From contig NZ_CP014301.1 of assembly GCF_001562255.1 (NCBI RefSeq), positions 496,001 to 560,000 of the forward strand: a stretch of DNA of 64,000 nucleotides. The letters run 5' to 3'. This document shows, piece by piece, positions 48,326-58,098 of this stretch. The notes under the pieces are model-generated. The model saw nothing but the letters and a program-made list of their open reading frames with translations, ran no database searches and was not told the DNA's origin. Position numbers and translations under genes: made by a program. Origin of the DNA: Bosea sp. PAMC 26642. GTDB taxonomy: Bacteria > Pseudomonadota > Alphaproteobacteria > Rhizobiales > Beijerinckiaceae. Each line of letters starts with the position of its first letter. The stretch's first letter is position 1.

Positions 48326-49519
48326 TCAGGGTCGGGCGACCGTGGGTGCCAGATTGGGCGCGAGATTGGGGGCGACGATCCTCACCGTGCGCTTCTCGCC
48401 GGTGACGCTGCGGGTCTCGCGCGTGAGCCCGTCGCCCTTGTCGAGAACCCGCTCGCCGACCGTGCGAGGCCCGACGCCGGCCGATTCCGTGCCCGATGTC
48501 GGAGAATTCTCCGAGGGTAGCGGCTTCTCGTCGGGCAGCTCAGGGGGCGGGCTGGCGGCCGCAGCCGCAGCCGGCGTCGGCGCGGGCGCGGGCGCGGCGC
48601 CCTTGCGCTTGGGGTCGGCCTTCGGATCGACCCTCGGGCGCGACAGCTCGGCGGCACGCTGCTCGGTGACGATGATGTCGCCCTTGCGCTTGTCGAGCAG
48701 GTATTCGGCGTCCTTCAGGGCTTGCGACCAGCTCTGGCCCTGGCCGCGACAGGTGCAAGCTGCATCAAAACTGCGCTGGTATTTGCCGGCATTCGGCAGC
48801 GACTGGTAGGGCTGGCCCGTGCTGCGCGAGACCGCGTTCTGGATGTCGCTGCCATTGGTCATGCCATAGGCTGTCGTCTCCGCGCCCGGACAGAGCGCCT
48901 GGCACATCTCGTCGGCGCCCTCGCGCCCGTTGGGGGTGTTGGCGAGCGGGAAGAAGAAGCCGTCGCAGCTGCGCACGCAGACGGTCTGCGGGCCGCCCAG
49001 ACGCGGCTTTTCCGGTTCCAGCGGCTGGTCGGGGTCGAGGCCGGGCAGGGTCGAATCGACTTCGCCGCGGCGTGGCTCGATCCCGAAGATCGTTTCGAAG
49101 AAGCCGCGCTGCTGCTGCGGTGCGCCCCGGCAGTTGTTCTCGATCGCGGCGGCGAGCTGAGCCCGTCGCTGGGTGTCGCCGCCGCCTTGCGCCTGTCGCT
49201 GGAGTGCACCGTACTGGGCCTGCAATTGGCCGATCTGGGCGCGCAAGGACCCGCATTGCGGCGGCGGCTGGTCGCCGAAGATCAGGAAGCCGCCGCGCTC
49301 GCAGCCTATCGCGCGGTACTGTTCCGTGGCCTGCGACAGCTGGGCGCCGGCCCGGCGCGCCGCCTCGGCCACGCGCGGATCGCTGTTGCGCTGGCCCTGC
49401 AGGCTCGCCAGCTCGGATCGCCACGCATTGCAGGCCGGGGATTGCGCATAGGCCGCACCGCTCAGGCCGGCCAGCGCCATCAGCACCGCACCAAAGCGTC
49501 TGGAAAATTGGACTATCAT
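48326..49519 (-). CDS. DUF2865 family exported protein
   Basis: A 397-residue protein with a signal peptide (about 1-25). The middle has the DUF2865 pattern: cysteine-containing RVCVRSCDGFFFPLA-type segment (here TVCVRSCDGFFFPLANT), then MCQALCPGAETTAYGM and ACTCRGQ. The long N-terminal helical part is rich in Gln and Arg, and the C-terminal 110 residues are low-complexity Pro/Ala with charged ends. It is typical for Hyphomicrobiales. Location is periplasmic or envelope; the function is unknown. ATG 49519 is used because earlier codons would precede the signal peptide. Confidence 0.85.
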   Translation of the reverse strand: MIVQFSRRFGAVLMALAGLSGAAYAQSPACNAWRSELASLQGQRNSDPRVAEAARRAGAQLSQATEQYRAIGCERGGFLIFGDQPPPQCGSLRAQIGQLQAQYGALQRQAQGGGDTQRRAQLAAAIENNCRGAPQQQRGFFETIFGIEPRRGEVDSTLPGLDPDQPLEPEKPRLGGPQTVCVRSCDGFFFPLANTPNGREGADEMCQALCPGAETTAYGMTNGSDIQNAVSRSTGQPYQSLPNAGKYQRSFDAACTCRGQGQSWSQALKDAEYLLDKRKGDIIVTEQRAAELSRPRVDPKADPKRKGAAPAPAPTPAAAAAASPPPELPDEKPLPSENSPTSGTESAGVGPRTVGERVLDKGDGLTRETRSVTGEKRTVRIVAPNLAPNLAPTVARP

Positions 49520-49692
49520 CGCCGGTCGGGCCACATCACCTGTTTGCCGGTCCAGCCAGTGCCGAACCATTGCCGTTGCCCGTCACATCATCAGCCAAAC
49601 GCGACCGAACTAAGGACTGCTGCGGCGTACCGGCACTCAACCACGCAGCGCCACGAGCTTATCCGCATGGCATATTTGCGTGATGCCAGCAA

Positions 49693-50202
49693 TCAGGCTT
49701 CGTCCTCGCGATACCCGCCGGCGAGATGGCGGCCTCTTTCGGTCAGCGTCGATAGAACCCGTTCGAAAACCTTCAGCTCGTCGGGCGAGATGCCCTCGAT
49801 CCAGCGCTGCTGGAACGCGAGCGCCAGCGGCACGATCTGCGCATAGATACGGGTCCCGGCTTGCGTGAGGGTGACGAAGGATTCGCGCCGATCCTGCCGG
49901 TTCTCGGCGCGCGCAACCAGCCCGCGCTTCTCCAATTCGCCGACCGCTCGCGAGACCTTGGTCTTCTGCATCTGGGCGAGATCGCCGATGTCGCGTGCCG
50001 TCAGCTTGCCGAATTCACCGAGCTGCGCGACGACGCGCCATTGCGGAATGTCGATGCCGAAATGCTCCGCATAGATCCGCCCGAGCGCCCGGCTGGCGAA
50101 GAAGCCGACGACGTTGAGCCTGTATGGCAGGAACTGCTCGAGCCGCAGCTGCGCCTGAGCCTGGGGCGGCTCGCGGTCCGGCTGGAGCTTTTTTTGCGAC
50201 AT
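49693..50202 (-). CDS. MarR-family transcriptional regulator
   Basis: A 169-residue winged-helix regulator. The DNA-binding part runs about 50-120: LTARDIGDLAQMQKTKVSRAVGEL as the helix-turn-helix and AENRQDRRESFVTLT as the wing with the DxR motif. Dimerisation helices flank it. ATG 50202 lies in a non-coding stretch with a weak ribosome site. It is downstream of the third TakP-like receptor on the same strand and could regulate it and the divergent FAH/MBL genes in response to an aromatic or organic acid; that is inference from context. Confidence 0.9.
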   Translation of the reverse strand: MSQKKLQPDREPPQAQAQLRLEQFLPYRLNVVGFFASRALGRIYAEHFGIDIPQWRVVAQLGEFGKLTARDIGDLAQMQKTKVSRAVGELEKRGLVARAENRQDRRESFVTLTQAGTRIYAQIVPLALAFQQRWIEGISPDELKVFERVLSTLTERGRHLAGGYREDEA

Positions 50203-50320
50203 GGGTTTCACTTGCAGGCGGGTTTGGATGACCTCGCGGTCGCCCAAACCCGGAGAGCCAGTCGCCGGACGCCGTCGCCGGACTCGCCGACTGCGGGTGA
50301 TGCGATGGTCGCGACCAGAC

Positions 50321-51406
50321 TCAGCGCGACCGCAGCCGGTTCATGAACGAATCGTAGGACAGCTCCGCCACCTGCCACCAGAGCAGGTTCTCGCCGCGGA
50401 AGGCGACCATCGAATCGTAGCCGGCCTTGAATTCGGGGCTCTTGGCCGAGGTCTCAGCGTAATATTCTTCCGCCGCCTTAAGCGCCGCTTCCATGATCGG
50501 CATCGGGAATGCCTTGAGCTGCGCGCCCTGCGCGACCAGTCGGCGCAGCCCGCCGGGGTTCACGGCGTCGTATTTCGCCAGCATCCAGTTGTTGGCCGCC
50601 TCGCAGGCGTGCTGGACGATGGCCTGATAGTGCTTGGGCAGCTTGTTCCACTGCTCCTGGTTGATGACGAGGTGCAGCATAGCGCCGCCCTCCCACCAGC
50701 CGGGGTAGTAGTAGTATTTCGCCACGCGCACGAAGCCGAGCTTCTCGTCGTCATAGGGGCCGACGAACTCGGCCGCGTCGATCGTACCGCGCTCCAGCGC
50801 CGGATAGACGTCGCCGCCGGCGATCTGCGTCGGCACCACGCCGAGCTTGGCCAGCACCGCCCCGCCCATGCCGCCGATCCGGAATTTCAGCCCCTTGAGG
50901 TCGTCGAGCCCGGTCAATTCCTTGCGGAAGAAGCCGCCCATCTGGCAGCCGGAATTGCCGCAGGGGATCGAATAGGCGTTGAACTTGGCCAGCGCCGCAT
51001 TGACGATCTGCTCGCCGCCGCCGAAATACCACCATGAATGCTGCTGGCGCGCATTGAGCCCGAACGGGATGCCGGTTCCCAGCCCGAGCGTCGGATCCTT
51101 GCCGATATAGAAATAGGTCGGCGTATGCGCGCATTCGACCGTGCCAGAGGTCACCGCGTCGAGCGCCTGCAGGCCGGGCACGATCTCACCGGCCGAGAAG
51201 GTCTGAACCTGGAACTTGCCGTCCGTCGCGTCGGACATGAACTTCGCGAACTGTTGGGCGGTGCCGTAGATCGTGTCGAGCGACTTCGGGAAGCTCGACG
51301 TCAGGCGCCATTTCACCTCCGGCATCGACTGTGCGATGGCGGGCATTGCCACCGGAGTCGCAGCGGCGGCAAGAGCCCCTGTTTTCAAAAACTCGCGGCG
51401 TTTCAT
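50321..51406 (-). CDS. TRAP transporter substrate-binding protein, TakP/DctP type (paralog 3)
   Basis: A 361-residue periplasmic receptor with a twin-arginine-like signal (MKRREFLK), GGGAG upstream of ATG 51406. It shares the architecture of the 743 and 2127 paralogs: [40 protein letters not shown] with the carboxylate-binding Arg, AGGDVYPALERGTIDAAEFVG. It differs more from them than they differ from each other. No permeases adjoin it. It is followed by a MarR gene and is divergent from a FAH-family hydrolase gene, so it may bring in the precursor for that pathway. Confidence 0.92.
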   Translation of the reverse strand: MKRREFLKTGALAAAATPVAMPAIAQSMPEVKWRLTSSFPKSLDTIYGTAQQFAKFMSDATDGKFQVQTFSAGEIVPGLQALDAVTSGTVECAHTPTYFYIGKDPTLGLGTGIPFGLNARQQHSWWYFGGGEQIVNAALAKFNAYSIPCGNSGCQMGGFFRKELTGLDDLKGLKFRIGGMGGAVLAKLGVVPTQIAGGDVYPALERGTIDAAEFVGPYDDEKLGFVRVAKYYYYPGWWEGGAMLHLVINQEQWNKLPKHYQAIVQHACEAANNWMLAKYDAVNPGGLRRLVAQGAQLKAFPMPIMEAALKAAEEYYAETSAKSPEFKAGYDSMVAFRGENLLWWQVAELSYDSFMNRLRSR

Positions 51407-51468
51407 AAGGTCGTCTCCCAAAAGTTTGTTGCGCTCTTATTGGCGCGTCCCGGGAGGAATGAAAAGAC

Positions 51469-52494
51469 ATGAAACTCGCCTCGCTCAAGCACGGACGGGA
51501 TGGCCGTCTCGTCGTCGTCTCGAAGGATCTCACCCGCGCCACCGACGCCTTCCCGGTCGTGCCGACGCTGCAGGCCGCGCTCGACGATTGGGACCGGAAT
51601 GCTCCGCGTCTGGCCGATCTGTCGGAAAGCCTGGAGCACGGCTTCGTGCCGTCCTTCCGCTTCCACGAGCATGACTGCGCGGCGCCGCTGCCGCGGGCGT
51701 ATCAATGGCTCGATGGCTCCGCTTACGTGAACCATGTCGATCTGGTTCGGAAGGCGCGGGGCGCGCAGATGCCCGAGAGCTTCTTGACCGATCCGCTGAT
51801 GTACCAGGGCGGCTCCGATTCCTGCCTGGGTCCGCGCGAGCCGATCCATGCCCGCAGCGAGGAGCATGGCATCGATTTCGAAGGCGAGATCGCGGTGGTG
51901 ACGGGTGACGTCCCGCTCGGCCTCACTGCAGAGGCGGCGCATGGCCATATCCGTCTCGTGATGCTGGCAAACGATGTCAGCTTGCGGAATCTGATTGCGA
52001 GCGAACTGGCGAAAGGCTTTGGTTTCGTTCAGTCAAAGCCGCCGACGGCGTTCTCGCCGGTCGCGGTCACGCTCGACGAACTGGGCGATGCCTGGGCCGG
52101 CGGCAAACTGCGCCTGCCCCTGCTCGCCCTGCTGAATGGCAAGCCGTTCGGCAGGCCCGATGCCGGCGTCGACATGACCTTCGATTTCGGCACACTGATC
52201 GCCCATGCGGCCAGGACGCGGCCCCTGTCGGCCGGCACGATCATCGGCTCCGGCACCGTTTCCAACCGGGATGCCGGCGGCGGTCCGGGCCGGCCGCTGG
52301 CAGCGGGCGGAGCAGGCTATGCCTGCATCGCCGAGCAGCGAATGGTCGAAACGATCATCGACGGTTCAGCTTCGACACCGTACCTGCGCTATGGCGATAC
52401 GATTCGCCTCGAGATGAAGGACGCCGCCGGACACTCTATCTTCGGCGCCATAGAACAGGACGTCCTGCCCCATGCAGAGCCCACAGCCAGCTGA
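51469..52494 (+). CDS. Fumarylacetoacetate hydrolase family protein
   Basis: A 341-residue FAH-superfamily enzyme that cleaves carbon-carbon bonds in beta-diketones or decarboxylates/hydrates related acids. The metal site is in D136-FEGEIAVV (E138, E140), with SDSCLGPREPI before it and the later SGTVSN segment. It lacks the N-terminal SH3-like domain of classic tyrosine-pathway fumarylacetoacetases at full length, so it may be a broader 2-keto-acid hydrolase. GGGAGG lies before the ATG. The MBL-fold gene overlaps its end by 23 bases. The divergent receptor and MarR genes suggest a small catabolic cluster. Confidence 0.88.
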   Translation: MKLASLKHGRDGRLVVVSKDLTRATDAFPVVPTLQAALDDWDRNAPRLADLSESLEHGFVPSFRFHEHDCAAPLPRAYQWLDGSAYVNHVDLVRKARGAQMPESFLTDPLMYQGGSDSCLGPREPIHARSEEHGIDFEGEIAVVTGDVPLGLTAEAAHGHIRLVMLANDVSLRNLIASELAKGFGFVQSKPPTAFSPVAVTLDELGDAWAGGKLRLPLLALLNGKPFGRPDAGVDMTFDFGTLIAHAARTRPLSAGTIIGSGTVSNRDAGGGPGRPLAAGGAGYACIAEQRMVETIIDGSASTPYLRYGDTIRLEMKDAAGHSIFGAIEQDVLPHAEPTAS

Positions 52495-53446
52495 CAAGCC
52501 CGGCCTCGCCGCCAGTGCCGGTCTCGGCGGGAACCCCGTCTCCTTCGACGAGATCGACGACGGCATCTACGCCTACATCGCCGATGGCTGCTCGAACACC
52601 GGTGTCGTCGTCGGCGACGACAGCGTGCTGGTGTTCGATGCGCAGGCGACGCCGAAGATGGCGCAGGCCGTGATCGACCGCGTGCGGTCCGTCACGGACA
52701 AGCCCATCCACCATCTCGTGCTGTCGCACTACCACGCCGTGCGCGCGCTGGGCGCGCCGGCCTATGGTGCACGCCAGATCGTCTGTTCGGACGAGGCGCG
52801 CGACCTGATCCTGGAGCGTGGCGAGCAGGAAAGGGCAAACGAGATCGCGCGCCATCCGCATCTGTTCCGGGGCGCGGAAACGATCCTGCCCGATCTGACC
52901 TGGCCGACCACGACCTTCTCGGAGGACTGCTCGATCTGGCTCGGGCGCCGCGAGGTGCGCCTGATCAGGCTGGGGCGCGGCCACACCACCGGCGACATCA
53001 TCGCCTTGATCCCGGACTGCTCGATCTCGTTCGTCGGCGATCTTGTCGAACATGGGGCCGCGCCCTATTGCGGCGACGCCCATTTCGAGGACTGGCCGGC
53101 GACGCTCGATGATCTCTCCCAGATCGGTTCGGTCGCGATGCTGCCGGGCCGAGGCGCGGCGTTGATCGGCCCGTCCGCCGTCTCGGATGCGATCGCCGCG
53201 ACGCGGGCCTTTCTCAGGGATCTTTACGAGGCCGTGGGCGCGAAAGCGGAAGGTGTCCACTCCTTTCGCGAAACCTTCGAGCATGTTCACGCTACGCTGA
53301 AACCGGCCTATGGCGATTTGGCCGATTTCGACCGCTATCTGCCGTTCAGCGTCAGCCGCGCTTATGACGAGGTCGGCGGGCTCGACCGTCCCCGGATCTG
53401 GACCGACGAGCGCGACCGGCAGATGTGGGCGCAGCTGCGGGGGTAG
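52472..53446 (+). CDS. MBL-fold hydrolase with altered metal motif
   Basis: A 324-residue metallo-beta-lactamase-fold protein. The first metal motif reads H86-YHAVR91 instead of HxHxDH: the two leading His residues stay, but the Asp and last His are replaced by Val and Arg. The remaining ligands look intact: H171 in GRGHTTGD and D190 in FVGDLVE. A single-metal or altered-site enzyme is likely. A C-terminal helical part of about 100 residues follows. It overlaps the FAH gene by 23 bases and is thus cotranslated with it; the two probably act in one pathway. Substrate unknown. Confidence 0.87.
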   Translation: MQSPQPADKPGLAASAGLGGNPVSFDEIDDGIYAYIADGCSNTGVVVGDDSVLVFDAQATPKMAQAVIDRVRSVTDKPIHHLVLSHYHAVRALGAPAYGARQIVCSDEARDLILERGEQERANEIARHPHLFRGAETILPDLTWPTTTFSEDCSIWLGRREVRLIRLGRGHTTGDIIALIPDCSISFVGDLVEHGAAPYCGDAHFEDWPATLDDLSQIGSVAMLPGRGAALIGPSAVSDAIAATRAFLRDLYEAVGAKAEGVHSFRETFEHVHATLKPAYGDLADFDRYLPFSVSRAYDEVGGLDRPRIWTDERDRQMWAQLRG

Positions 53447-53545
53447 TGCGGAGCGTCGTTGCTGTTCCGTAGAGGCTTGGCGTCGGCGGGCGAGGCGCGC
53501 TAAGCCTTGAACGAACCATCGGCCGCCGCGAGACCCGAGAGCATC

Positions 53546-54085
53546 ATGATCGAATCCGTGCCGTTCTATCCCGACACCATTCCGCTCGCCTTCTTCGTAT
53601 GGGGGCCGGTGCTGGTCATGTTGCTGTTCTGGCTGGTCGGGGCCTGGGCCAGTCGCCAGCGCGTGGCGCGGCTGCTCGAAAACGACTGGAACGGCTTCAA
53701 TGCCGCCGACATCGAAAAACTGTTCTCCGCCTATGGCGAGGAGCGGCGGGCGCGCTATCGCAACCGCGTTCTGCCGGCCGACATGGCCTGCGCCTTCACC
53801 TATGCGATCGTCGGCGCCGTCACCGTCGCCGGCCTTTCGATGCGGGGCTATCCCTGGTGGGTGGCGGCGCTCTGCGGCGGCGGCTGGCTCTTCGGCGGCC
53901 TTTGCGACGTTGTCGAGAACCTCGCCATCGCGCGCCTGCTGGACAAATACCCGACGATCGTGCCGGGCGATGTCGCCATGGCGTCGGGCTTCACGCGGCT
54001 GAAGCTGGTGCTGTTCACCGCCGGAATCGTCGGCGCGCTCGCCGCAGTCTATCTCGCCTTCCGGCCGATCGCGATCCCGGTCTGA
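53546..54085 (+). CDS. Hypothetical integral membrane protein
   Basis: A 179-residue protein with four predicted helices (FFVWGPVLVMLLFWLVG, CAFTYAIVGAVTVAGL, WWVAALCGGGWLFGGL and LVLFTAGIVGALAAVYLAF). A soluble loop with ADIEKLFSAYGEERRARYRN lies between helices 1 and 2. ATG 53546 follows GAGAG; TTG 53507 is an in-frame alternative. The 3' end overlaps the opposing acetyltransferase gene by 37 bases. No family is recognised. Confidence 0.75.
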   Translation: MIESVPFYPDTIPLAFFVWGPVLVMLLFWLVGAWASRQRVARLLENDWNGFNAADIEKLFSAYGEERRARYRNRVLPADMACAFTYAIVGAVTVAGLSMRGYPWWVAALCGGGWLFGGLCDVVENLAIARLLDKYPTIVPGDVAMASGFTRLKLVLFTAGIVGALAAVYLAFRPIAIPV

Positions 54086-54630
54086 TCGTTGCGCCAGCGC
54101 ACCTGCGACAGCCGCAGGAAGGCGCAGGGAAAATCGGGCAGGCCCATCATGGCGGACGGCCGATCCGCCTCGCGTACAAAGCCGAGCCGTCCGGCGAGCT
54201 TCAGCGAGGCCGTGTTGAGCGGGTGAGTGAAGATCACGATTTCCGCAAGCCCGAGGGCCTCGAAGGCATGTGCCAGCAGGCGGCTGGCGGCTTCAACCGC
54301 ATAGCCACGCCCCCAATGCCGCATCTCGAAGCGGTAGCTCAGTTCGACCCGCCCAAGCGCCGGACCGTCCGCGATCAGCCCGACATAGCCGATAAGATCG
54401 TCGTCCTGCCCACGCCGACTGACGGACCAGTAGCCGAGCCCCTGCGCGACATAGGTGAAGCTGCGCTTGGCTAGCCCCTCGACCTGCATGAAGGGGTCGT
54501 CGGTCGGCGCGATGAAGCGCATCACCTCCGGGTCGGAATTCATCGCCGCGATGCGTACGAGATCGCCTTGGTTGCGAGGACGCAGCACAAGGCGTTCCGT
54601 CGCCAGTTCAGGCTGTATGCCAGGCTGCAT
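54049..54630 (-). CDS. GNAT acetyltransferase, RimJ/RimL-like
   Basis: A 193-residue N-acetyltransferase. The N-terminus LATERLVLRPRNQGDL is the usual RimJ-like opening, followed by GYVGLIADGPALGRVELSYRF and the acetyl-CoA motif HWGRGYAVEAASRLLAHAFE. The C-terminal part includes NTASLKLAGRLGFVREAD. These enzymes acetylate ribosomal proteins, other alpha-amines or small molecules. It converges on the membrane protein gene with a 37-base overlap. Confidence 0.88.
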   Translation of the reverse strand: MQPGIQPELATERLVLRPRNQGDLVRIAAMNSDPEVMRFIAPTDDPFMQVEGLAKRSFTYVAQGLGYWSVSRRGQDDDLIGYVGLIADGPALGRVELSYRFEMRHWGRGYAVEAASRLLAHAFEALGLAEIVIFTHPLNTASLKLAGRLGFVREADRPSAMMGLPDFPCAFLRLSQVRWRNDQTGIAIGRKAR

Positions 54631-54773
54631 CGTGAAGGCTTGTTTGCTTTCGAGTTCTTGATGGCGTCATGCGTTCGTCACCGCGGCTCTGGCATGGCCG
54701 TATCGGCCATCCCATATCGCCCGAGTCCATATCGCTGCGGCCACTGCGCAGGCCAATATGTCAGGAGAATGAA

Positions 54774-55292
54774 ATGCTGCCGTTCCGCCGTTCCGCTCTT
54801 GCCCTGCTCGGCGTCGTGCTTGGCCTTGCGGCTGCCGCGCCCGCCGTCGCGCAGGAGGATCTGATCCTGCGCAAATCGACTGTCTGGAAGATGCTGACGC
54901 CCGACGACAGGCTCGCGATCTACGGCGTCGATGACCCGGTCGTCGAGGGTGTCGCCTGCCATTACACCGTGCCTGAAAAGGGCGGCGTCGCCGGCATGTT
55001 CGGCCTGGCCGAGGAACTGTCGGACATCTCGCTTGCCTGCCGCCAGATCGGCCCGATCAGGTTCAAGGAGAAGTCCGAGCAGGGCGACGTCGTCTTCCGC
55101 GAGCGCCGCTCGCTGATCTGGAAGAAGATGCAGATCGTGCGCGGCTGCGACGCCAAGCGCAACGTGCTGATCTACATGGTCTATACCGACAAGCTGATCG
55201 ACGGCTCGCCGAAGAACTCCACCTCCAGCGTCCCGATCATGCCCTGGGGCGGAACGGCCGAGCCGGCCAGATGCGGGGAATGGGTGAAGTAA
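54774..55292 (+). CDS. CreA family exported protein
   Basis: A 172-residue protein with a signal peptide (about 1-25, AAPAVAQ). The core, IYGVDDPVVEGVACHYTV with GMFGLAEELSDISLACRQIGPI, is the CreA signature, and LIWKKMQIVRGCDAKRNVLIYMVYT continues it. CreA is periplasmic and of unclear function. AGGAG is close to ATG 54774. Its four or so Cys residues probably form disulfides. It stands between the GNAT gene and a small secreted protein gene on the other strand. Confidence 0.92.
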   Translation: MLPFRRSALALLGVVLGLAAAAPAVAQEDLILRKSTVWKMLTPDDRLAIYGVDDPVVEGVACHYTVPEKGGVAGMFGLAEELSDISLACRQIGPIRFKEKSEQGDVVFRERRSLIWKKMQIVRGCDAKRNVLIYMVYTDKLIDGSPKNSTSSVPIMPWGGTAEPARCGEWVK

Positions 55293-55313
55293 GAAGAGTA
55301 GGCTGACGACGTC

Positions 55314-55643
55314 TCAACCGCCGCAGGTGATCACCAGCGGCGTCTCGACCTCGGCGGTCAATGTCGCCTTCGCCAGCGTCCCGGTAAAATCCTCCCGGGT
55401 GGCGAGACCGAAACTGGTCGACTTGGCGAAGCCTTGCGCCTCGCAATAAGCATTGGCGACGATCTCGCCGCATTCGGATTTCGAAGAGATGCAGTCGGCG
55501 ACGCCGTAGCCGTCGCTGGCCGGGATCACGAAGGTGCGCTGCTCGTTGGCGGCGGCGACGGTGCGGGTCGTCGGCAGGATCGAGAGCGAAATGCCGGCAC
55601 CGACGATTCCGAAAAGGCCAACCAGAGCGATGGCGCGGCGCAT
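55314..55643 (-). CDS. Hypothetical exported protein
   Basis: A 109-residue protein with an N-terminal hydrophobic signal or anchor (ALVGLFGIVGAGISLSIL). The rest has two Cys pairs in ADCISSKSECGEIVANAYCEAQGF and ends in VITCGG. ATG 55643 is chosen because AGGA lies nine bases upstream; an ATG three codons earlier is immediately next to that ribosome site. It converges on the CreA gene 21 bases away. Function unknown. Confidence 0.75.
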   Translation of the reverse strand: MRRAIALVGLFGIVGAGISLSILPTTRTVAAANEQRTFVIPASDGYGVADCISSKSECGEIVANAYCEAQGFAKSTSFGLATREDFTGTLAKATLTAEVETPLVITCGG

Positions 55644-55954
55644 GAGAAACATTCCTGGAAAGCGTTGAGACGGGCGGACAACCCGCGAGGCGCGAGCATG
55701 GTTCCGGACCGTTAAAATTGTCTGAATGAGCAGGTCGGGCCGCTGTGCCCCGCCGTCGCGGCGGGGCGCCCTCTTGACGCAAAGCCCGCTTGCAGGCAAG
55801 CAGAATGTCATGACCGGAGCCGCCGCCCTGATTTGTCGGATTTGCCGCTAGCATTCGCTGGCCGGCTGCTCACGTCCTCGTCTCCGAAAAGACCTGACAC
55901 GAAGCGCCCCGGCCAGCGGCCAGGATACGCTTTTCGTTTTTCAGGACCGTCGCG

Positions 55955-57484
55955 ATGTCTTCCCAACTCAGGCTCTACAACACGCTGACCCGGACGAAGG
56001 AGCCCTTCGCTCCGATCGACCCCGACAACGTCCGCATGTATGTCTGCGGCCCGACGGTCTATGACTACGCCCATATCGGCAATGCGAGGCCGGTCATCGT
56101 CTTCGACGTGCTCTACCGGCTGCTCCGGCATCTCTATGGCGAAAGCCATGTCACCTACGCCCGCAACCTCACCGACGTCGACGACAAGATCAACGCCCGC
56201 GCCGCCCGCGACTTTCCGAGCCTGCCGCTGAACCAGGCGATCGGCAAGGTTACGGCCGCCACCACGGCGCAGTTCCATGCCGATATCGCCGCACTCGGCA
56301 ACCTGCCGCCGGACGAGGAGCCGCGCGCCACCAACCATATCGAGGAGATGAAGGCGATCATCGAGCGCCTGATCGCGCGTGGCGTCGCCTATGTCGCCGA
56401 GGAGCATGTGCTATTCCATGTGCCGGCCGTCGCGCATCTGCGCAACGCGCCGAAATACGGCTCGCTCGCCCGCCGTCCGCTCGACGAGATGATCGCCGGC
56501 GCACGGGTGGATGTGGCGCCCTACAAGCGCGACCCGATGGATTTCGTCCTCTGGAAGCCGAGCCGCGACGGGATCGATCCCGGCTGGTCCTCGCCCGCCG
56601 GCATCGCCACGCCCGGCCGCCCCGGCTGGCATATCGAATGCTCGGCCATGTCGATGGCGAAGCTGCTCGAACCCTTCGGCGGCGGGCTCTCCTGCGACGA
56701 TCCCGCCAAGAACGTCTTCGACATCCATGGCGGCGGCATCGACCTCGTCTTTCCGCACCACGAGAACGAGATCGCCCAATCCTGCTGCGCCTTCGGGGGG
56801 CCGGATGGCAGCGGACGCATGGCGAACTACTGGATGCACAACGGCTTCCTGCAGGTCGAAGGCGAAAAAATGTCGAAAAGCCTCGGCAACTTCGTCACGA
56901 TCAACGAACTGCTGGAGACGGAGACGTTCGGCGGGCGGAAATGGCCCGGCGAGGTGCTGCGGCTTGCGATGCTGAAGACGCATTATCGCCAGCCGATCGA
57001 TTGGACGGTGAAAGCGCTGGAGGAGGCGGAGGCCACCCTGAGGAGTTGGCAGCCTCTGGTTCGCAATATCTCGAACCATCCGGCAGAGGCTCCGCGCAAT
57101 GTTAACGACGAAGTCGTGAAGGCGCTGCTCGACGATCTCAACACCGCCAAAGCAATGGCTGCGCTTCACTCATTAGCTCGCATCGCTAAAAACGGAGATG
57201 GCAAAGCGGCTTCGTCGCTCGCTGCGACGGTCGATTTCTTAGGGTTCCGACGCCACGCTTGGGACGCCGACGATCAGGCGCTGACGTTCAAAATGGTGAC
57301 TGACGATGCCTATGAAACAAGGATCAGGGAGCTGATCGAAGCCCGCGAAAATGCCCGCCGCACCAAAAACTTCGCCGAATCCGACCGCATCCGCGACGAA
57401 CTCGCCGCCATGGGCATCGCGCTCAAGGACGGTAAGGACCCCGCCACCGGCGAGCCGACCACGACCTGGGAGGTCAAGCGATGA
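55955..57484 (+). CDS. cysS: Cysteine--tRNA ligase
   Basis: A 509-residue class I synthetase. The zinc-site cysteine C31 is in [10 protein letters not shown], the HIGN motif starts at H40 and KMSKS is at 305-309 ([11 protein letters not shown]). Further zinc ligands come from the HIECSAMS and [10 protein letters not shown] segments. The C-terminal helical domain is complete. The ATG of the next gene sits in its stop codon (ATGA), so it leads a coupled run with a PIN-like gene, a small ORF and cimA. Confidence 0.96.
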   Translation: MSSQLRLYNTLTRTKEPFAPIDPDNVRMYVCGPTVYDYAHIGNARPVIVFDVLYRLLRHLYGESHVTYARNLTDVDDKINARAARDFPSLPLNQAIGKVTAATTAQFHADIAALGNLPPDEEPRATNHIEEMKAIIERLIARGVAYVAEEHVLFHVPAVAHLRNAPKYGSLARRPLDEMIAGARVDVAPYKRDPMDFVLWKPSRDGIDPGWSSPAGIATPGRPGWHIECSAMSMAKLLEPFGGGLSCDDPAKNVFDIHGGGIDLVFPHHENEIAQSCCAFGGPDGSGRMANYWMHNGFLQVEGEKMSKSLGNFVTINELLETETFGGRKWPGEVLRLAMLKTHYRQPIDWTVKALEEAEATLRSWQPLVRNISNHPAEAPRNVNDEVVKALLDDLNTAKAMAALHSLARIAKNGDGKAASSLAATVDFLGFRRHAWDADDQALTFKMVTDDAYETRIRELIEARENARRTKNFAESDRIRDELAAMGIALKDGKDPATGEPTTTWEVKR

Positions 57485-58098
57485 TGTCCCCGGCCTCCCG
57501 CGAACCCATCATCATCGCCGATGCCGGCCCCGTCCTGCGGCTGGCGGCGGCGGGTCTCTTGCCCATGCTCGCCCGCCTCAACCGCCGGATCGTCCTCGTC
57601 GATCGCATCGAGGACGAACTCGTCGGCGACGAGACCAAACCCTACGCCGGCGAGATCGCGCAATGGATCGCCGGCGAGGGCGATGCCCTGTTGCGTGTCT
57701 CCACGATCATCGGCGAAGGCATTGCCTCGCTGAAGGCGCGCGCGCGCACGCCCGAGGAGGATGCGCGGCTGAAATCCGGCCTGCGCAACTCCGGCGAACT
57801 GGCTCTGCGCGAATTCGTCGATCTCTGGCGGCCCGACACGGTTTCTTCAGCCGTCGTGCTCTATGAGGACCGCAAGGTGCCAAGCCTCTTTCTCGAGGTC
57901 GACTACCCGGTCACGCTGATGACGACGCGCGCCTTCGTGCGCACCGTCGCGTCCTGGGGCGTCAATCTCGATGCGCCGGCCGCCCTCGAGGCGGTTGCCG
58001 CGATCTACGATCTCAAGCCCGCCATGGTCGGCGAGATCGATCCCGAAACGCCCGTCGATCTCCGGCGGCTTCCCAAGACGCTGGACGACACGCCATGA
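57481..58098 (+). CDS. PIN-like domain protein of unknown function
   Basis: A 205-residue protein starting at ATG 57481 within the cysS stop; the ATG at 57484 is an alternative. The first strand [18 protein letters not shown] ends with an Asp in the position of the first PIN acidic residue; [12 protein letters not shown] supplies possible second-site acids, and [14 protein letters not shown] continues a PIN-like core. It lacks an antitoxin neighbour of the usual kind, and the cysS/cimA context is not that of a toxin-antitoxin pair. It could be a housekeeping RNase or an inactive relative. Its stop overlaps the next small ORF. Confidence 0.72.
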   Translation: MMSPASREPIIIADAGPVLRLAAAGLLPMLARLNRRIVLVDRIEDELVGDETKPYAGEIAQWIAGEGDALLRVSTIIGEGIASLKARARTPEEDARLKSGLRNSGELALREFVDLWRPDTVSSAVVLYEDRKVPSLFLEVDYPVTLMTTRAFVRTVASWGVNLDAPAALEAVAAIYDLKPAMVGEIDPETPVDLRRLPKTLDDTP

